From Cytophagales bacterium (GTDB lineage: Bacteria; Bacteroidota; Bacteroidia; Cytophagales; Cyclobacteriaceae), in assembly GCA_020402945.1 (NCBI GenBank), contig JADBYQ010000007.1:20292-84291 (forward strand): DNA of 64,000 bases, in the 5' to 3' direction. The translations under genes and the position numbers were made by a program. Below are positions 16,540 through 24,910 of this stretch, piece after piece. Each line of letters opens with the position of its first letter. Position 1 is the first letter of the stretch. The notes beneath the pieces are model-generated. The model was not told where the DNA came from. It made no database searches and worked only from the letters and a program-made list of their open reading frames with translations.

Positions 16540-19500
16540 GCCCATCACCGAAAATATCATCGAAGAATCAGCGATTGAAATTCTACAATCGCAGGGGTGG
16601 GAATATGCCAACGGCAAAGAGATTTCACCCGAAGGTCTTTTTTGCGAAAGGGAAAATTACAGTCAGATTGTTTTGGTTAATCGTTTAAGAAGCGCCATTG
16701 CCAAAATTAATCCTGCAATTCCGTCAGATGCACAGGAAGCAGCTATTCAAAAAGTGTTGCGAATTTATTCTCCCGTACTATTGCACAACAACGAGGAGTT
16801 TCACAAACTGTTGGTCGAGAAAGTTAAAATTCCTTATCAACAAAATGGATACGAGCGCAGCCATGAAGTTGCTTTAATAGATTTTGAAAACACTGGCAAC
16901 AATCAGTTCTTGATCGTCAATCAATATACCATTATTGAGAACAATCAGAACAAACGGCCTGATGTGTTGCTGTTTGTCAATGGCTTACCGCTGGTTGTGA
17001 TTGAACTAAAAAATGCAGCCAGCGAAAATGCTGATATCAAAAGTGCGTATCAGCAAATACAAACCTATAAGGCCATTATACCCAGTCTGTTTACCTACAA
17101 TGCCATCTGCATCCTGTCGGATGGGTTGGAATGCAAGGCCGGCAGCGTTTCGGCAGACCTCAGCCGATATATGACATGGAAAACCGCAGATGGCATTAAA
17201 GAAGCATCAAGGTTTAAACCACAATTGGAAACCTTAATGAAAGGCATGTTGCAGCCCGCCACGCTTTTGGATTTAGTGCGCAACTTCATTGTGTTTGAAA
17301 AATCAAAAAAGGAAGATGCAAAAACAGGATTGATACAAATTCAAACCGTAAAGAAGTTAGCTGCTTATCATCAGTATTACGCAGTAAATAAAGCCGTGCA
17401 AAGCACAATTCGCGCTTCCGGTTTCTCCCTCTCCTCTGCATTTCTCCCCTCCTTGGAGGGGTCGGGGGTGGGTACATTTAGGCGTAAGATCATCCCCTAC
17501 AATCCAAAACTCACTGAGCGCGCCAAAGAGCTACGCCAAAACATGACATTGGGTGAGGTTGCTCTTTGGAACGAAATCAAACAACGCAAACTTGGCTTCG
17601 ACTTCGACCGTCAACGGCCCATTGATAATTTCATCGTTGATTTCTATTGCAAAGACCTGATGTTAGCTATTGAAATAGATGGCGACAGCCATTCGAGTGA
17701 TGAAGCCAAGCGTTACGATGCCAATCGTCAGGAGATCTTAGAGTCGTTGGGTGTACGATTCATGCGCTTCGATGATATGCTGGTTCGCAATCAGGTTGAG
17801 AAGGTTGTTGCTGAAATCAGGCAGTGGATTGATGAGAAAAAGCATGATTTAGTGGGGCGAGTACAGCCCACCCCTAACCCCTCCAAGGAGGGGAATAATA
17901 CAATAGGTGATAAAAGAGGCGGTGTAGTTTGGCACACACAAGGTTCAGGCAAAAGTTTAAGTATGGTATTTTATTCGGGCAAGCTCATTACTTCTCCCGA
18001 AATGCAAAACCCAACCATTGTCGTCATCACCGACCGCAATGATTTAGACGATCAGTTGTTCGACACATTTGCTTCATCCGTTCAGTTGCTCAGGCAAGAA
18101 CCCATTCAGGCCGAAAGCAGAGATCATTTAAAAGAACTGTTGAAGGTTGCAAGTGGTGGTATTGTGTTTACCACCATCCAAAAGTTTTTGCTCGATCCTT
18201 CCGCTGGCTCTGAGTTTCCGAGATTATCCGACCGCAGAAACATTGTAGTAATTGCTGATGAAGCGCACCGCACACAATATGGATTAGATGCTTCCTATAA
18301 AGATGTGTTGGATAAACAAACCAAAGAAGTAATTGGCAAACGTATTGCCTACGGCTTTGCGAAATACATGAGGGATGCATTGCCCAACGCAACGTATATC
18401 GGTTTTACGGGAACACCCATCGAAGGCACAGACGTAAACACACCACAGGTTTTCGGTAATTACATTGACCGCTACGATATTAAAGATGCGGTTGATGATG
18501 GCGCCACCGTTAAGATATTCTATGAAAGTCGTTTGGCCAAAGTAAATCTGGATGACGAGGGTAGAAGATTGATTGAAGAATTTGATAGGGATTTAGAGCA
18601 AGACGAAGAAGTAACCGAAAAACAAAAAGCCAAAGCCAAGTGGACAAAGCTGGAAGCCATTGTAGGTAATCAGGACCGCGTGAAGAATCTGGCTAAGGAC
18701 ATCGTTGCTCACTTTGAAAAGCGGCAAACCGTATTTGAAGGCAAAGCCATGATTGTCGCGATGAGCCGCAGAATTGCAGCCGACCTTTATGCAGCCATCA
18801 TTGCATTACGACCGCAATGGCATAACGATGATAAGACGAAAGGCTTCATTAAAGTAGTGATGACCACCAACAGTGCAGACGGCCCTGAAATTTCAAAACA
18901 CCATACCACCAAACAGCAGCGCAAAGATTTATCGGAAAGAATGAAAGACCCGGCCGATGAATTGAAGTTGGTTATTGTTCGCGATATGTGGCTCACCGGT
19001 TTTGATGCTCCGTGTTTGAATACCATGTATGTAGACAAACCCATGCGCGGCCATAACCTCATGCAAGCCATAGCACGGGTGAACCGAGTGTTCAAAGACA
19101 AATCAGGTGGTTTGATTGTCGACTATTTAGGTATTGGCACCGATTTGAAAAAAGCCCTCTCGTTTTATGGTCAAGCTGGAGGGAAAGGTGATCCTGCCCA
19201 AAACATTGACAAGGCATTTGAGATTTTCGAGGAGAAACTAGAAATCATTCAGCAAATGTTCAATGAAGAAAGCCAATCGCAACTGAGCATAGCTTCTGAA
19301 ATACAAGACTCGTATTACAAAAACAGTTATAAGTTCAATTACAGAAGATTTTTCCAGGTGTCCGCACAAGAAAAGCTTTCCATCATTCTACAAACAGAAG
19401 AACATATTTTGGGATTGAAGGACGGAAAAGAAAGATTCATCCGCGAAGTAAGTCTATTAAGTCAGGCGCTTTCGCTTTGCATCACCAAAGATGAAGTGCA

Positions 19501-20251
19501 ACCTCATTTACCGGAGGTAGCATTTTTTCAGGCCGTTAAAGCAAGGCTTGCAAAATTTGATGCACCATCGGGGGGCGGAAGAACCAACTTGGAAATTGAA
19601 ACAGCCATCAAACAAATAATTGATGAAGCACTGAGCAGCGATAAGGTAATTGACATTTTTGAAGCGGCAGGAATTGATAAGCCCGAGATTTCAGGATTAG
19701 AAATTCTATCCGAGGAGTTTCTGATGGAAGTCGAAGGCATGCAGCACAAAAATCTTGCAATTGAATTACTGAAAAAGATTTTAAACAACGAGCTGAAAGC
19801 AAGAGCGAAAACAAATCTGGTCAAGAGCAAGAAACTGTTGGAAATGCTGGAGGGATCAATCAAGCGTTATCAAAACAACTTATTGACCACTGCAGAAATC
19901 ATTCAGGAATTGATTGCCATAGCCAAACAAATAAAAGAAGCAGATAAAGAAGGTGAAAAACTTGGATTGAATAATGATGAAGTTGCTTTTTACAATGCGT
20001 TAGAGATTAACGACAGTGCCGTTCAGGTTTTAGGAGACGACACCTTGAAAGAAATAGCCCGCGAAATTGCCGACAAAGTAAGAGCCAACGCAACCATTGA
20101 CTGGACCATCCGGGAAAGTGCAAGAGCAAAACTCATGGTGCTTGTAAGACGCACATTGAATAAATGGGGCTATCCACCCGACAAGCAACAAAAAGCAATT
20201 GACACGGTATTAAGACAAGCGGAATTACTAGCAGACAATTTAACAGCTTGA
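16532..20251 (+). CDS. hsdR: Type I restriction enzyme R subunit with in-frame DUF559 insertion
   Basis: HsdR is the translocase-nuclease of the RM complex. At 1239 residues it is about 150 longer than usual. The N-terminal nuclease has D144 and E158-x-K160 (RPDVLLFVNGLPLVVIELKN). The SF2 helicase core has Walker A HTQGSGKS (~468-475), ADEAHRTQYG and FTGTPIEG. The extra length is one block at residues ~305-456, between AVQSTIRASG and DKRGGVVWHTQGSGKS, which are adjacent in ordinary HsdR proteins. It encodes a DUF559/Vsr-like nuclease domain flanked by Pro/Gly-rich tracts from inverted repeats. The frame is open throughout, so a full fusion protein can be made. Whether it restricts DNA is untested. 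Confidence 0.93.
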   Translation: MSKPITENIIEESAIEILQSQGWEYANGKEISPEGLFCERENYSQIVLVNRLRSAIAKINPAIPSDAQEAAIQKVLRIYSPVLLHNNEEFHKLLVEKVKIPYQQNGYERSHEVALIDFENTGNNQFLIVNQYTIIENNQNKRPDVLLFVNGLPLVVIELKNAASENADIKSAYQQIQTYKAIIPSLFTYNAICILSDGLECKAGSVSADLSRYMTWKTADGIKEASRFKPQLETLMKGMLQPATLLDLVRNFIVFEKSKKEDAKTGLIQIQTVKKLAAYHQYYAVNKAVQSTIRASGFSLSSAFLPSLEGSGVGTFRRKIIPYNPKLTERAKELRQNMTLGEVALWNEIKQRKLGFDFDRQRPIDNFIVDFYCKDLMLAIEIDGDSHSSDEAKRYDANRQEILESLGVRFMRFDDMLVRNQVEKVVAEIRQWIDEKKHDLVGRVQPTPNPSKEGNNTIGDKRGGVVWHTQGSGKSLSMVFYSGKLITSPEMQNPTIVVITDRNDLDDQLFDTFASSVQLLRQEPIQAESRDHLKELLKVASGGIVFTTIQKFLLDPSAGSEFPRLSDRRNIVVIADEAHRTQYGLDASYKDVLDKQTKEVIGKRIAYGFAKYMRDALPNATYIGFTGTPIEGTDVNTPQVFGNYIDRYDIKDAVDDGATVKIFYESRLAKVNLDDEGRRLIEEFDRDLEQDEEVTEKQKAKAKWTKLEAIVGNQDRVKNLAKDIVAHFEKRQTVFEGKAMIVAMSRRIAADLYAAIIALRPQWHNDDKTKGFIKVVMTTNSADGPEISKHHTTKQQRKDLSERMKDPADELKLVIVRDMWLTGFDAPCLNTMYVDKPMRGHNLMQAIARVNRVFKDKSGGLIVDYLGIGTDLKKALSFYGQAGGKGDPAQNIDKAFEIFEEKLEIIQQMFNEESQSQLSIASEIQDSYYKNSYKFNYRRFFQVSAQEKLSIILQTEEHILGLKDGKERFIREVSLLSQALSLCITKDEVQPHLPEVAFFQAVKARLAKFDAPSGGGRTNLEIETAIKQIIDEALSSDKVIDIFEAAGIDKPEISGLEILSEEFLMEVEGMQHKNLAIELLKKILNNELKARAKTNLVKSKKLLEMLEGSIKRYQNNLLTTAEIIQELIAIAKQIKEADKEGEKLGLNNDEVAFYNALEINDSAVQVLGDDTLKEIAREIADKVRANATIDWTIRESARAKLMVLVRRTLNKWGYPPDKQQKAIDTVLRQAELLADNLTA
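17444..17897 (+). mobile_element. In-frame element: inverted repeats around a DUF559 nuclease domain
   Basis: The left end is CCCCTCCTTGGAGGGG + TCGGGGGTGGGT (17446-17473). The right end is its inverted copy, CCCACCCCTAA + CCCCTCCAAGGAGGGG (17867-17893). Each end is itself a hairpin. Between them residues ~323-437 of HsdR form a DUF559 domain: LTERAKELRQNMTLGEVALW, then D370, E381 and D383 in DFYCKDLMLAIEIDGDSH (PD-(D/E)xK/Vsr-like active site) and LESLGVRFMRF. No stop codon interrupts it. The layout suggests an element that inserts without breaking its host protein, with the nuclease possibly driving spread as a homing enzyme would. No host-intron or intein splicing motifs were seen. Confidence 0.8.
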
Positions 20252-20276
20252 GAACAACCCAATGCACAAGTGTGTT

Positions 20277-20327
20277 CACATTTGCAAGCAGCACAAGCCC
20301 AGGCACAGACAAAGCTTGCAAAAGAGC
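20277..20327. repeat. TTTGCAAGC repeat, copy 1
   Basis: About 50 bp containing TTTGCAAGC and, 24 bp on, its inverted copy GCTTGCAAA, followed by AGAGCC. A second copy with about 80% identity over the same core lies at 21589-21640 in the same orientation, so the two form direct repeats around the acetamidase-like gene. It lies just after hsdR and may mark the edge of the accessory region. Confidence 0.72.
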
Positions 20328-20359
20328 CTCCATCTTTCCAGCCGATAAAATACCAAAAG

Positions 20360-21364
20360 ATGAAAATAAGATATTTGATAACTGTGTGCTTTAGTATAGC
20401 CGAACTGACAGCCCTTGGTCAGCCAAAGTCAATTCTATTTAAGCCAACCACCTACTACAATAATTTTTCTCATCAATTTCTCCCTGTATTAAAAGTACAA
20501 CCAGGTGACACCATAAAGAGTGCGAGCGTAGACGCTGGTGGGTTTGATAAGTTAGGTAGTCGAGTTGCAAAAAGTGGAAATCCGGTAACCGGGCCATTCT
20601 TTATTGTAGGTGCCTCTCCAGGCGACATCTTAGCCATTACGTTAACATCTGTCTCTCTTAATCGAGACTATGCAACAACCGTTGGTAGCTATCTTCAAAG
20701 AAGCGTACCCTTAGCTGTTTTCAAAGAAAACTTTGACCCACGCGCAGACCGCGTCAAGTGGAAATTGATTCCAGAAAAGGGCTACGCAAAGCCCGAACTG
20801 GAAGGAAAAAATCTAAGTGAATTTACCATTCCATTACATCACTTTTTAGGTTGTGTAGGGCTTGCAGCACCGCTCAAAAGTAAAGAACCTTTAACCTATT
20901 ATGCCGGTGAATATGGAGGTAACATGGACTTTCGTAAAGTGACCACCGGGGCAACCATCTATATACCGGTATTTCATGAAGGAGGTTTGCTCTACCTGGG
21001 TGACGGCCACGCACAACAAGGAGACGGTGAAATCAATGGAGATGCGTTAGAAACATCAATGGACTTTGCATTTGTGGCAACGGTAATTAAAGGACAACCA
21101 CCGATAAAATTTCCACGCATCGAAGACGCTGAACATATTGTAGCAATGGCCATGGGCAAAAGTTTAGAAGAAGCGTCACAAAACGCGACTTTTGGCTTGC
21201 TCGAATGGATTCAAAGCGACCACGGTCTTACCGCCAGAGAAGCAAGTCAGGTAATTGGACCACTGATTGAATATCGGATACCCTCTATTGCAAGCCCCGA
21301 CCTTGAAATCGCAGCCATGATAAAGAAGAACTATTTAACAGGACTGAAAAGAAAAACGAAGTGA
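20360..21364 (+). CDS. Secreted acetamidase/formamidase family protein
   Basis: A 334-residue protein from the ATG at 20360, chosen because a Sec signal follows (MKIRYLITVCFSIAELTALG). An upstream in-frame start would read through the repeat. The FmdA/AmdA family is recognised by VQPGDTIKSASVDAGG, NPVTGPFFIVGASPGDILAI, VGLAAP, GNMDFRKVTTGATIYIPVFHEGGLLYLGDGHAQQGDGE and DHGLTAREASQVIG. Family members hydrolyse short-chain amides such as formamide or acetamide; this one seems exported. It lies between two direct repeats, so it may be a cassette moved as a unit. Confidence 0.85.
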   Translation: MKIRYLITVCFSIAELTALGQPKSILFKPTTYYNNFSHQFLPVLKVQPGDTIKSASVDAGGFDKLGSRVAKSGNPVTGPFFIVGASPGDILAITLTSVSLNRDYATTVGSYLQRSVPLAVFKENFDPRADRVKWKLIPEKGYAKPELEGKNLSEFTIPLHHFLGCVGLAAPLKSKEPLTYYAGEYGGNMDFRKVTTGATIYIPVFHEGGLLYLGDGHAQQGDGEINGDALETSMDFAFVATVIKGQPPIKFPRIEDAEHIVAMAMGKSLEEASQNATFGLLEWIQSDHGLTAREASQVIGPLIEYRIPSIASPDLEIAAMIKKNYLTGLKRKTK

Positions 21365-21500
21365 TGAAACCAACACAGGACACTGCTACAAGAAATGGTG
21401 GGCCAGACCGACCAAAATTTAACATTCGAAAGACAAACCATTTTGGCAGGTGACCAACCTACAGACCATATTTCAAACAGAAAGCAACTGAGCCGACATT

Positions 21501-21514
21501 CCGATAGCTATCGG
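21501..21514. repeat. CCGATAGCTATCGG palindrome
   Basis: A perfect 14-bp palindrome in the 434-bp gap between the acetamidase-like gene and abiEi. It is a small dispersed-repeat unit and has no T-run, so it is not a terminator. The same gap also holds repeat copy 2 and the abiE operator; otherwise it is AT-rich without a supported ORF. Confidence 0.55.
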
Positions 21515-21588
21515 GACCGACCCTTCCTTTCTTTATTTTCCCAATCGTACATTTTTTTCATTCAATTTTAGCCAACCGCACTTTGGCA

Positions 21589-21640
21589 TATCTGCAAGCC
21601 ACATAAGCCCAAGAACAGACCAAGACTTGCAAAAGAGCCA
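21589..21640. repeat. TTTGCAAGC repeat, copy 2
   Basis: Direct copy of the repeat at 20277-20327: CTGCAAGCC, then CATAAGCCCAAGAACAGAC, then ACTTGCAAAAGAGCC. The arms are less perfect here, but an outer TTTGGCAT/GAGCCAA pair is added. With copy 1 it brackets the acetamidase-like gene. Confidence 0.7.
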
Positions 21641-21754
21641 ATTTTGGCATTTCACAGGCAAATAATGATGTTTCTTATCACTAATGTCACGTTCATCCTG
21701 ACTATTAGACTATGAATAATAATATTCTTACAAAGTAACGTCACAAAATTAATT

Positions 21755-21797
21755 ATCTTTTGTATCATTGAAGTCAGGTTAAACCTGACATTGATAC
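21755..21797 (+). promoter_or_regulatory. abiE promoter-operator
   Basis: The perfect palindrome GTCAGGTTAAACCTGAC (21773-21789) lies 10 bp before the abiEi ATG, nested inside a second inverted pair GTATCA (21762-21767) and TGATAC (21792-21797). TATCTTTTG at 21754-21762, close to the Bacteroidota -7 element TAnnTTTG, sits just upstream. AbiEi proteins are known to bind inverted repeats and repress their own operon, so this is the likely autoregulatory operator. Confidence 0.72.
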
Positions 21798-21798
21798 T

Positions 21799-22620
21799 AT
21801 GATAAATAAATACATATCAACGCAATCAAGCGAACTTCTATCCTATTTCAACAGACAGAACAGGAATTGCTTTGACTATTCTTTGGTATACAAAGCCCTG
21901 CCCGACTCTAAAGCAAGTGCAGTAAGAGAACTGCTAAGCGACATGACAAAAAGGGGGCTTTTAATGCGATTGAAAGAAGGTATTTATTACATCATTCCCT
22001 ACGAGCAAAATGCGGAAACCTTTATGCCCGATTGGCATTTAATTGCGGAGCATTTAGTGAATGATGCTAACCATTATATCGGCTATTATTCTGCTTTGCA
22101 GATTCATAACCTGATTACACAACCATCTCTGAAAGAACAAATCGTTGTATCAAAACAAATACGACCATCGGAAATAAAAATCAAAAAAGTTCCTTTTCAA
22201 TTTATCTATCACAACAAAAAACATTTTTTTGGTGAAAAGAAAATTTGGATAGACAGCTATAATAAGGTGCGTTGTTCAGACTTAGAGAAAACTTTTATTG
22301 ACTGTTTGTTCAAACCTGAATACTCAGGTGGCATTGTTGAAGTAGCAAGAGCAATATACACTTCAAAAGACAAAATCAACTACGACACACTACTCGAATA
22401 CGCGAAGAAATTTGATTCACAAGCGGTAATAAAACGATTAGGGTTTCTCTTAGAAATGCTGGACATCAGCACAAAAATTATTGATGAGTTGCAAAAATTA
22501 AAAACAGCTTCGTATGTTTTGCTCGATACTGAATTACCCAAAACAGGCAAGCGAAATAGCCGTTGGAGTATCCAACAAAATATGGAAACCGAAACAATTA
22601 AATCTGCATTTTATACATGA
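21799..22620 (+). CDS. abiEi: AbiEi antitoxin family protein
   Basis: A 273-residue type IV toxin-antitoxin system antitoxin. The N-terminus is a winged-helix domain (LSYFNRQNRNCFDYSLVYKALP through MTKRGLLMRLKEGIYYIIP, residues ~12-68) that binds the operator. The C-terminal part (HYIGYYSALQIHNLI, VRCSDLEKTFIDCLFKPEYSGG) is the AbiEi C-domain. It neutralises the AbiEii nucleotidyltransferase without direct binding and gives phage abortive infection. It overlaps abiEii by 4 bp. A matching palindrome sits right before the start codon. The pair looks complete. Confidence 0.92.
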   Translation: MINKYISTQSSELLSYFNRQNRNCFDYSLVYKALPDSKASAVRELLSDMTKRGLLMRLKEGIYYIIPYEQNAETFMPDWHLIAEHLVNDANHYIGYYSALQIHNLITQPSLKEQIVVSKQIRPSEIKIKKVPFQFIYHNKKHFFGEKKIWIDSYNKVRCSDLEKTFIDCLFKPEYSGGIVEVARAIYTSKDKINYDTLLEYAKKFDSQAVIKRLGFLLEMLDISTKIIDELQKLKTASYVLLDTELPKTGKRNSRWSIQQNMETETIKSAFYT

Positions 22621-23441
22621 TTAAGCCAGGAGAAATACAGCAAAAAGCAAGAGCAGTTGGAGTTCGTGACCAGCAGATTGAAAAGGATTACATCCTTTCA
22701 TGGATTCTGTTTGGCATTGCAAAACATAGGCAGCTTTCAAAAACAATAGTTTTCAAAGGCGGAACTGTTTTAAAGAAAGTCTATTTTGAGGATTATCGTT
22801 TTTCGGAGGACTTGGATTTTACATTGCTAAATGCCGATGTTTCGGCCGGCTCGGCACAGGCATCCAATGAACAAATTTTCTCATGGTTTAACGAAGTATT
22901 TGAATTCATAAAAGACGAAGCCAACATTCCGCTTGAAATCATTGACAACAACGGCCATGAAGATGGCGGCATTAATTTTTACATTAGCTATATTGGTCCG
23001 CTTGGCGGACAGGGAAATAACAAATGCGCAAAAGTGGACATTTCTCGCAGTGAACAATTAGTGTTTGAGCCTGTGATGAAAGATGTGTTTGTTGACTATT
23101 CCGATTTGGATGCATACCAATTGCTTTGTTACCCATTGGAAGAAGTGTTGGTGGAAAAAATGCGGTCGGTAATGCAACGAATGCAAGCGAGAGATTTTTA
23201 TGACATCTGGTATTTGCTGGAAGAACATGAAATGGATGCCGGTTTTTATATAAGTGAATTTGAAGCTAAATGCAAAAGCAAGGATCTACAGCACACTGAT
23301 TTTCCGAAAAAATTGGACGAAAGATTACCACAATACAAAGGAAGGTGGAAAAGCTCCTTGAGCGAACAAATAAAAGACCTGCCCGACTTTGACCAAGTAG
23401 AAAGAGAAATGCAACGACACCTTAAAAAATTGAAATTTTAG
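22617..23441 (+). CDS. abiEii: AbiEii nucleotidyltransferase toxin
   Basis: The 274-residue toxin of the AbiE system. The DNA-polymerase-beta-type nucleotidyltransferase signature is KGGTVLKKVYFEDYRFSEDLDFTL (GGT, then SEDLD with the metal Asp), around residues 43-66. A KVDISRSE segment and the conserved YPLEEVLVEKMRSVMQRMQARDFYDIWYLLE follow. The family transfers nucleotides to RNA, tRNA in characterised members, arresting growth during phage infection. The start overlaps the antitoxin stop (ATGA). All expected motifs are present, so it is probably active. Confidence 0.93.
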   Translation: MIKPGEIQQKARAVGVRDQQIEKDYILSWILFGIAKHRQLSKTIVFKGGTVLKKVYFEDYRFSEDLDFTLLNADVSAGSAQASNEQIFSWFNEVFEFIKDEANIPLEIIDNNGHEDGGINFYISYIGPLGGQGNNKCAKVDISRSEQLVFEPVMKDVFVDYSDLDAYQLLCYPLEEVLVEKMRSVMQRMQARDFYDIWYLLEEHEMDAGFYISEFEAKCKSKDLQHTDFPKKLDERLPQYKGRWKSSLSEQIKDLPDFDQVEREMQRHLKKLKF

Positions 23442-23443
23442 AA

Positions 23444-23587
23444 ATGACCGGTCACGAAATAGAACAGCACCTACAAGAACTGGGCGGTTTGATATTTAAA
23501 CTAGGCTTTGTGTCCAATAAGTATCGAAGCTCAGTGGATAGTTTTGTGCTTCGCAATCGCCAACTTCTTGTAGCTGCAAAACGTTAG
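23444..23587 (+). pseudogene. Short ORF, likely truncated gene start
   Basis: Begins right after abiEii and encodes 47 residues: MTGHEIEQHLQELGGLIFKLGF then an unrelated-looking tail that runs through an attC-like repeat and stops inside it. The amphipathic N-terminus looks like the start of a larger gene, perhaps a nucleotidyltransferase-like family seen near AbiE systems, cut off by the repeat. The family guess is weak. Confidence 0.35.
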
Positions 23588-23589
23588 CC
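23471..23589. repeat. attC-like repeat 1 (divergent left half)
   Basis: The right end, GTAGCTGCAAAACGTTAGCCGTCA, matches the right ends of the five repeats below. The left half is atypical: CTACAAGAACTGGGCG at 23471 pairs with CGCCAACTTCTTGTAG at 23558, so a hairpin still forms, but the usual CGCTAAC box is missing. It separates the AbiE unit from the AraC/VOC/TfoX unit. Confidence 0.6.
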
Positions 23590-23622
23590 GTCATTAAAAA
23601 ATACACCATACAAAAACTGACA

Positions 23623-24441
23623 ATGGAGTTAAATCCGAAAACATATGAGCCAACTATCGAACTGACAGAATTTGTCAAACGGTATTGGACATTAGATGGT
23701 GAAAAGGAAAATATACCTCTCAAAAACACCATCGTACCAGACGGAACAATGAAATTAATCTTTCATTATGGCGACACTTATAAACATCATTCACAAAATG
23801 GCGAAATAACAATTTTACCAAAATGCTTTTTAATCGGACAATTGACAAAGCCGTATGTGATTGAGCCTATAGGAGTAACCGGCAGTTTTGTTGTGCAATT
23901 CAAACCAAATGGATTTTTACCATTTACTTCAATTCCAATCAAAGAAATGGAAAACACTGCGGTGCCATTAGAAGTATTATTTGGAGAAGATGGTACAAAA
24001 CTTGGCAATCAAATCTTAAACGCAAACTCTACATCTGAAAGAATTCAAATTATTGAGTCCTTTCTTTGCAGAGAATTAGCCGATAAACGCAGAATCGACA
24101 GTATAGTAAAATCAACGGTTGAAACCATCTTCAATACAAATGGACAGTTCTCTGTGAATGAATTTTCAAAGAACAATAACATAAACCGAAGGCAATTGGC
24201 TCGAAAATTTTCTTCAGCCATAGGGTTAAGCCCAAAGCAGCTCGCAAAGACAATTAGAATTCAGACAACCTTAAAAGTATTACTGAATGAAGAGATTACT
24301 AGCCTAACTGACTTAGCCTATAAAAACGAATATTTTGACCAAGCACATTTTATTAAAGAATTCAAGGAATTTACAGGATTGACACCAAAGGAGTTTTTCG
24401 GAGACGACCTAAAAATGTCTCTGATCTTCGACAAAAAATAG
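23623..24441 (+). CDS. AraC family transcriptional regulator
   Basis: A 272-residue regulator. The N-terminal half (VPDGTMKLIFHYGD, GQLTKPYVIEPIG, FVVQFKPNGFLPF) is a cupin-like ligand-sensing domain of the DUF6597 type. The C-terminal half has the double helix-turn-helix of AraC proteins (FSVNEFSKNNNINRRQLARKF and SLTDLAYKNEYFDQAHFIKEFKEFTGLTPKEF). It is the first gene after attC-like repeat 1 and probably controls the VOC gene just downstream, which has its own promoter. The start follows CTGACA, a leader shared with other units of this array. Confidence 0.87.
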   Translation: MELNPKTYEPTIELTEFVKRYWTLDGEKENIPLKNTIVPDGTMKLIFHYGDTYKHHSQNGEITILPKCFLIGQLTKPYVIEPIGVTGSFVVQFKPNGFLPFTSIPIKEMENTAVPLEVLFGEDGTKLGNQILNANSTSERIQIIESFLCRELADKRRIDSIVKSTVETIFNTNGQFSVNEFSKNNNINRRQLARKFSSAIGLSPKQLAKTIRIQTTLKVLLNEEITSLTDLAYKNEYFDQAHFIKEFKEFTGLTPKEFFGDDLKMSLIFDKK

Positions 24442-24481
24442 CATTGTCCCATTTTTACAATTTTGCCGCATAGGTCGATGC

Positions 24482-24489
24482 TACCTTTG
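24482..24489 (+). promoter_or_regulatory. -7 promoter element TACCTTTG
   Basis: Exact match to the Bacteroidota -7 consensus TAnnTTTG, with TTTTG about 16 bp upstream as a possible -33 element. It lies in the 85-bp gap between the AraC gene and the VOC gene, so the VOC/TfoX pair can be transcribed separately from its likely regulator. Confidence 0.6.
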
Positions 24490-24526
24490 CTTCGCAATAG
24501 TGCAAAAACTTAAATATCATGTTAAA

Positions 24527-24901
24527 ATGGTAAATGTAAATCCAGTTGGTTGGTTTGACCTTTATGTAGCAAACTTAAACCGAGCAAAAAAATTCTACGA
24601 AACAGTTTTCAACCTAAAGCTAACTGATGCTCCCATTGAATGGGGTAAGCAATCATTCTTTCCTTTTAGCCCTGAAAGCCACGACATATCAGGTGCATTG
24701 GTGGAGAAAGTTGACTTTGTTCCAAGTAGCAATAATACGGTTATCTATTTTGAAACCGAAGACAACATTGCAGAAGAACAAAGAATTGATAAGGCAGGTG
24801 GAAAAGTTGTGCAACCTAAAATGAATATTGGCGAATTCGGCTATATCTCTATTTTCATTGACACAGAAGGCAACACTGTTGGACTTCATTCACGAAAGTA
24901 G
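24527..24901 (+). CDS. VOC family (glyoxalase/bleomycin-resistance fold) protein
   Basis: A 124-residue single VOC domain. WFDLYVANLNRAKKFYETVFNLKL is the typical first beta-alpha unit, and a second unit covers TVIYFETEDN to GYISIFIDTEGNTVGLHS. Glu and His at the usual metal positions are not all obvious, so the activity (isomerase, dioxygenase or drug binding) is unassigned. The ATG at 24527 is preferred over a GTG at 24500 because the domain begins right after it and the promoter lies upstream. It is followed after 9 bp by a TfoX-N gene, likely in one transcript. Confidence 0.82.
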   Translation: MVNVNPVGWFDLYVANLNRAKKFYETVFNLKLTDAPIEWGKQSFFPFSPESHDISGALVEKVDFVPSSNNTVIYFETEDNIAEEQRIDKAGGKVVQPKMNIGEFGYISIFIDTEGNTVGLHSRK

Positions 24902-24910
24902 ATTTCAGTC

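Noticed and set aside
17500..17850. DUF559 as an independent gene inside hsdR
   Set aside because: It is in the hsdR frame, with no stop between it and the host and no own start or ribosome-binding site apparent; treated as an inserted domain.
17444..17897. Intein or group I intron in hsdR
   Set aside because: No Cys/Ser at the first position, no terminal His-Asn and no intron-like RNA signals; the reading frame is open all through, so splicing is not needed.
21501..21514. CCGATAGCTATCGG as terminator
   Set aside because: No T-run follows on either strand.
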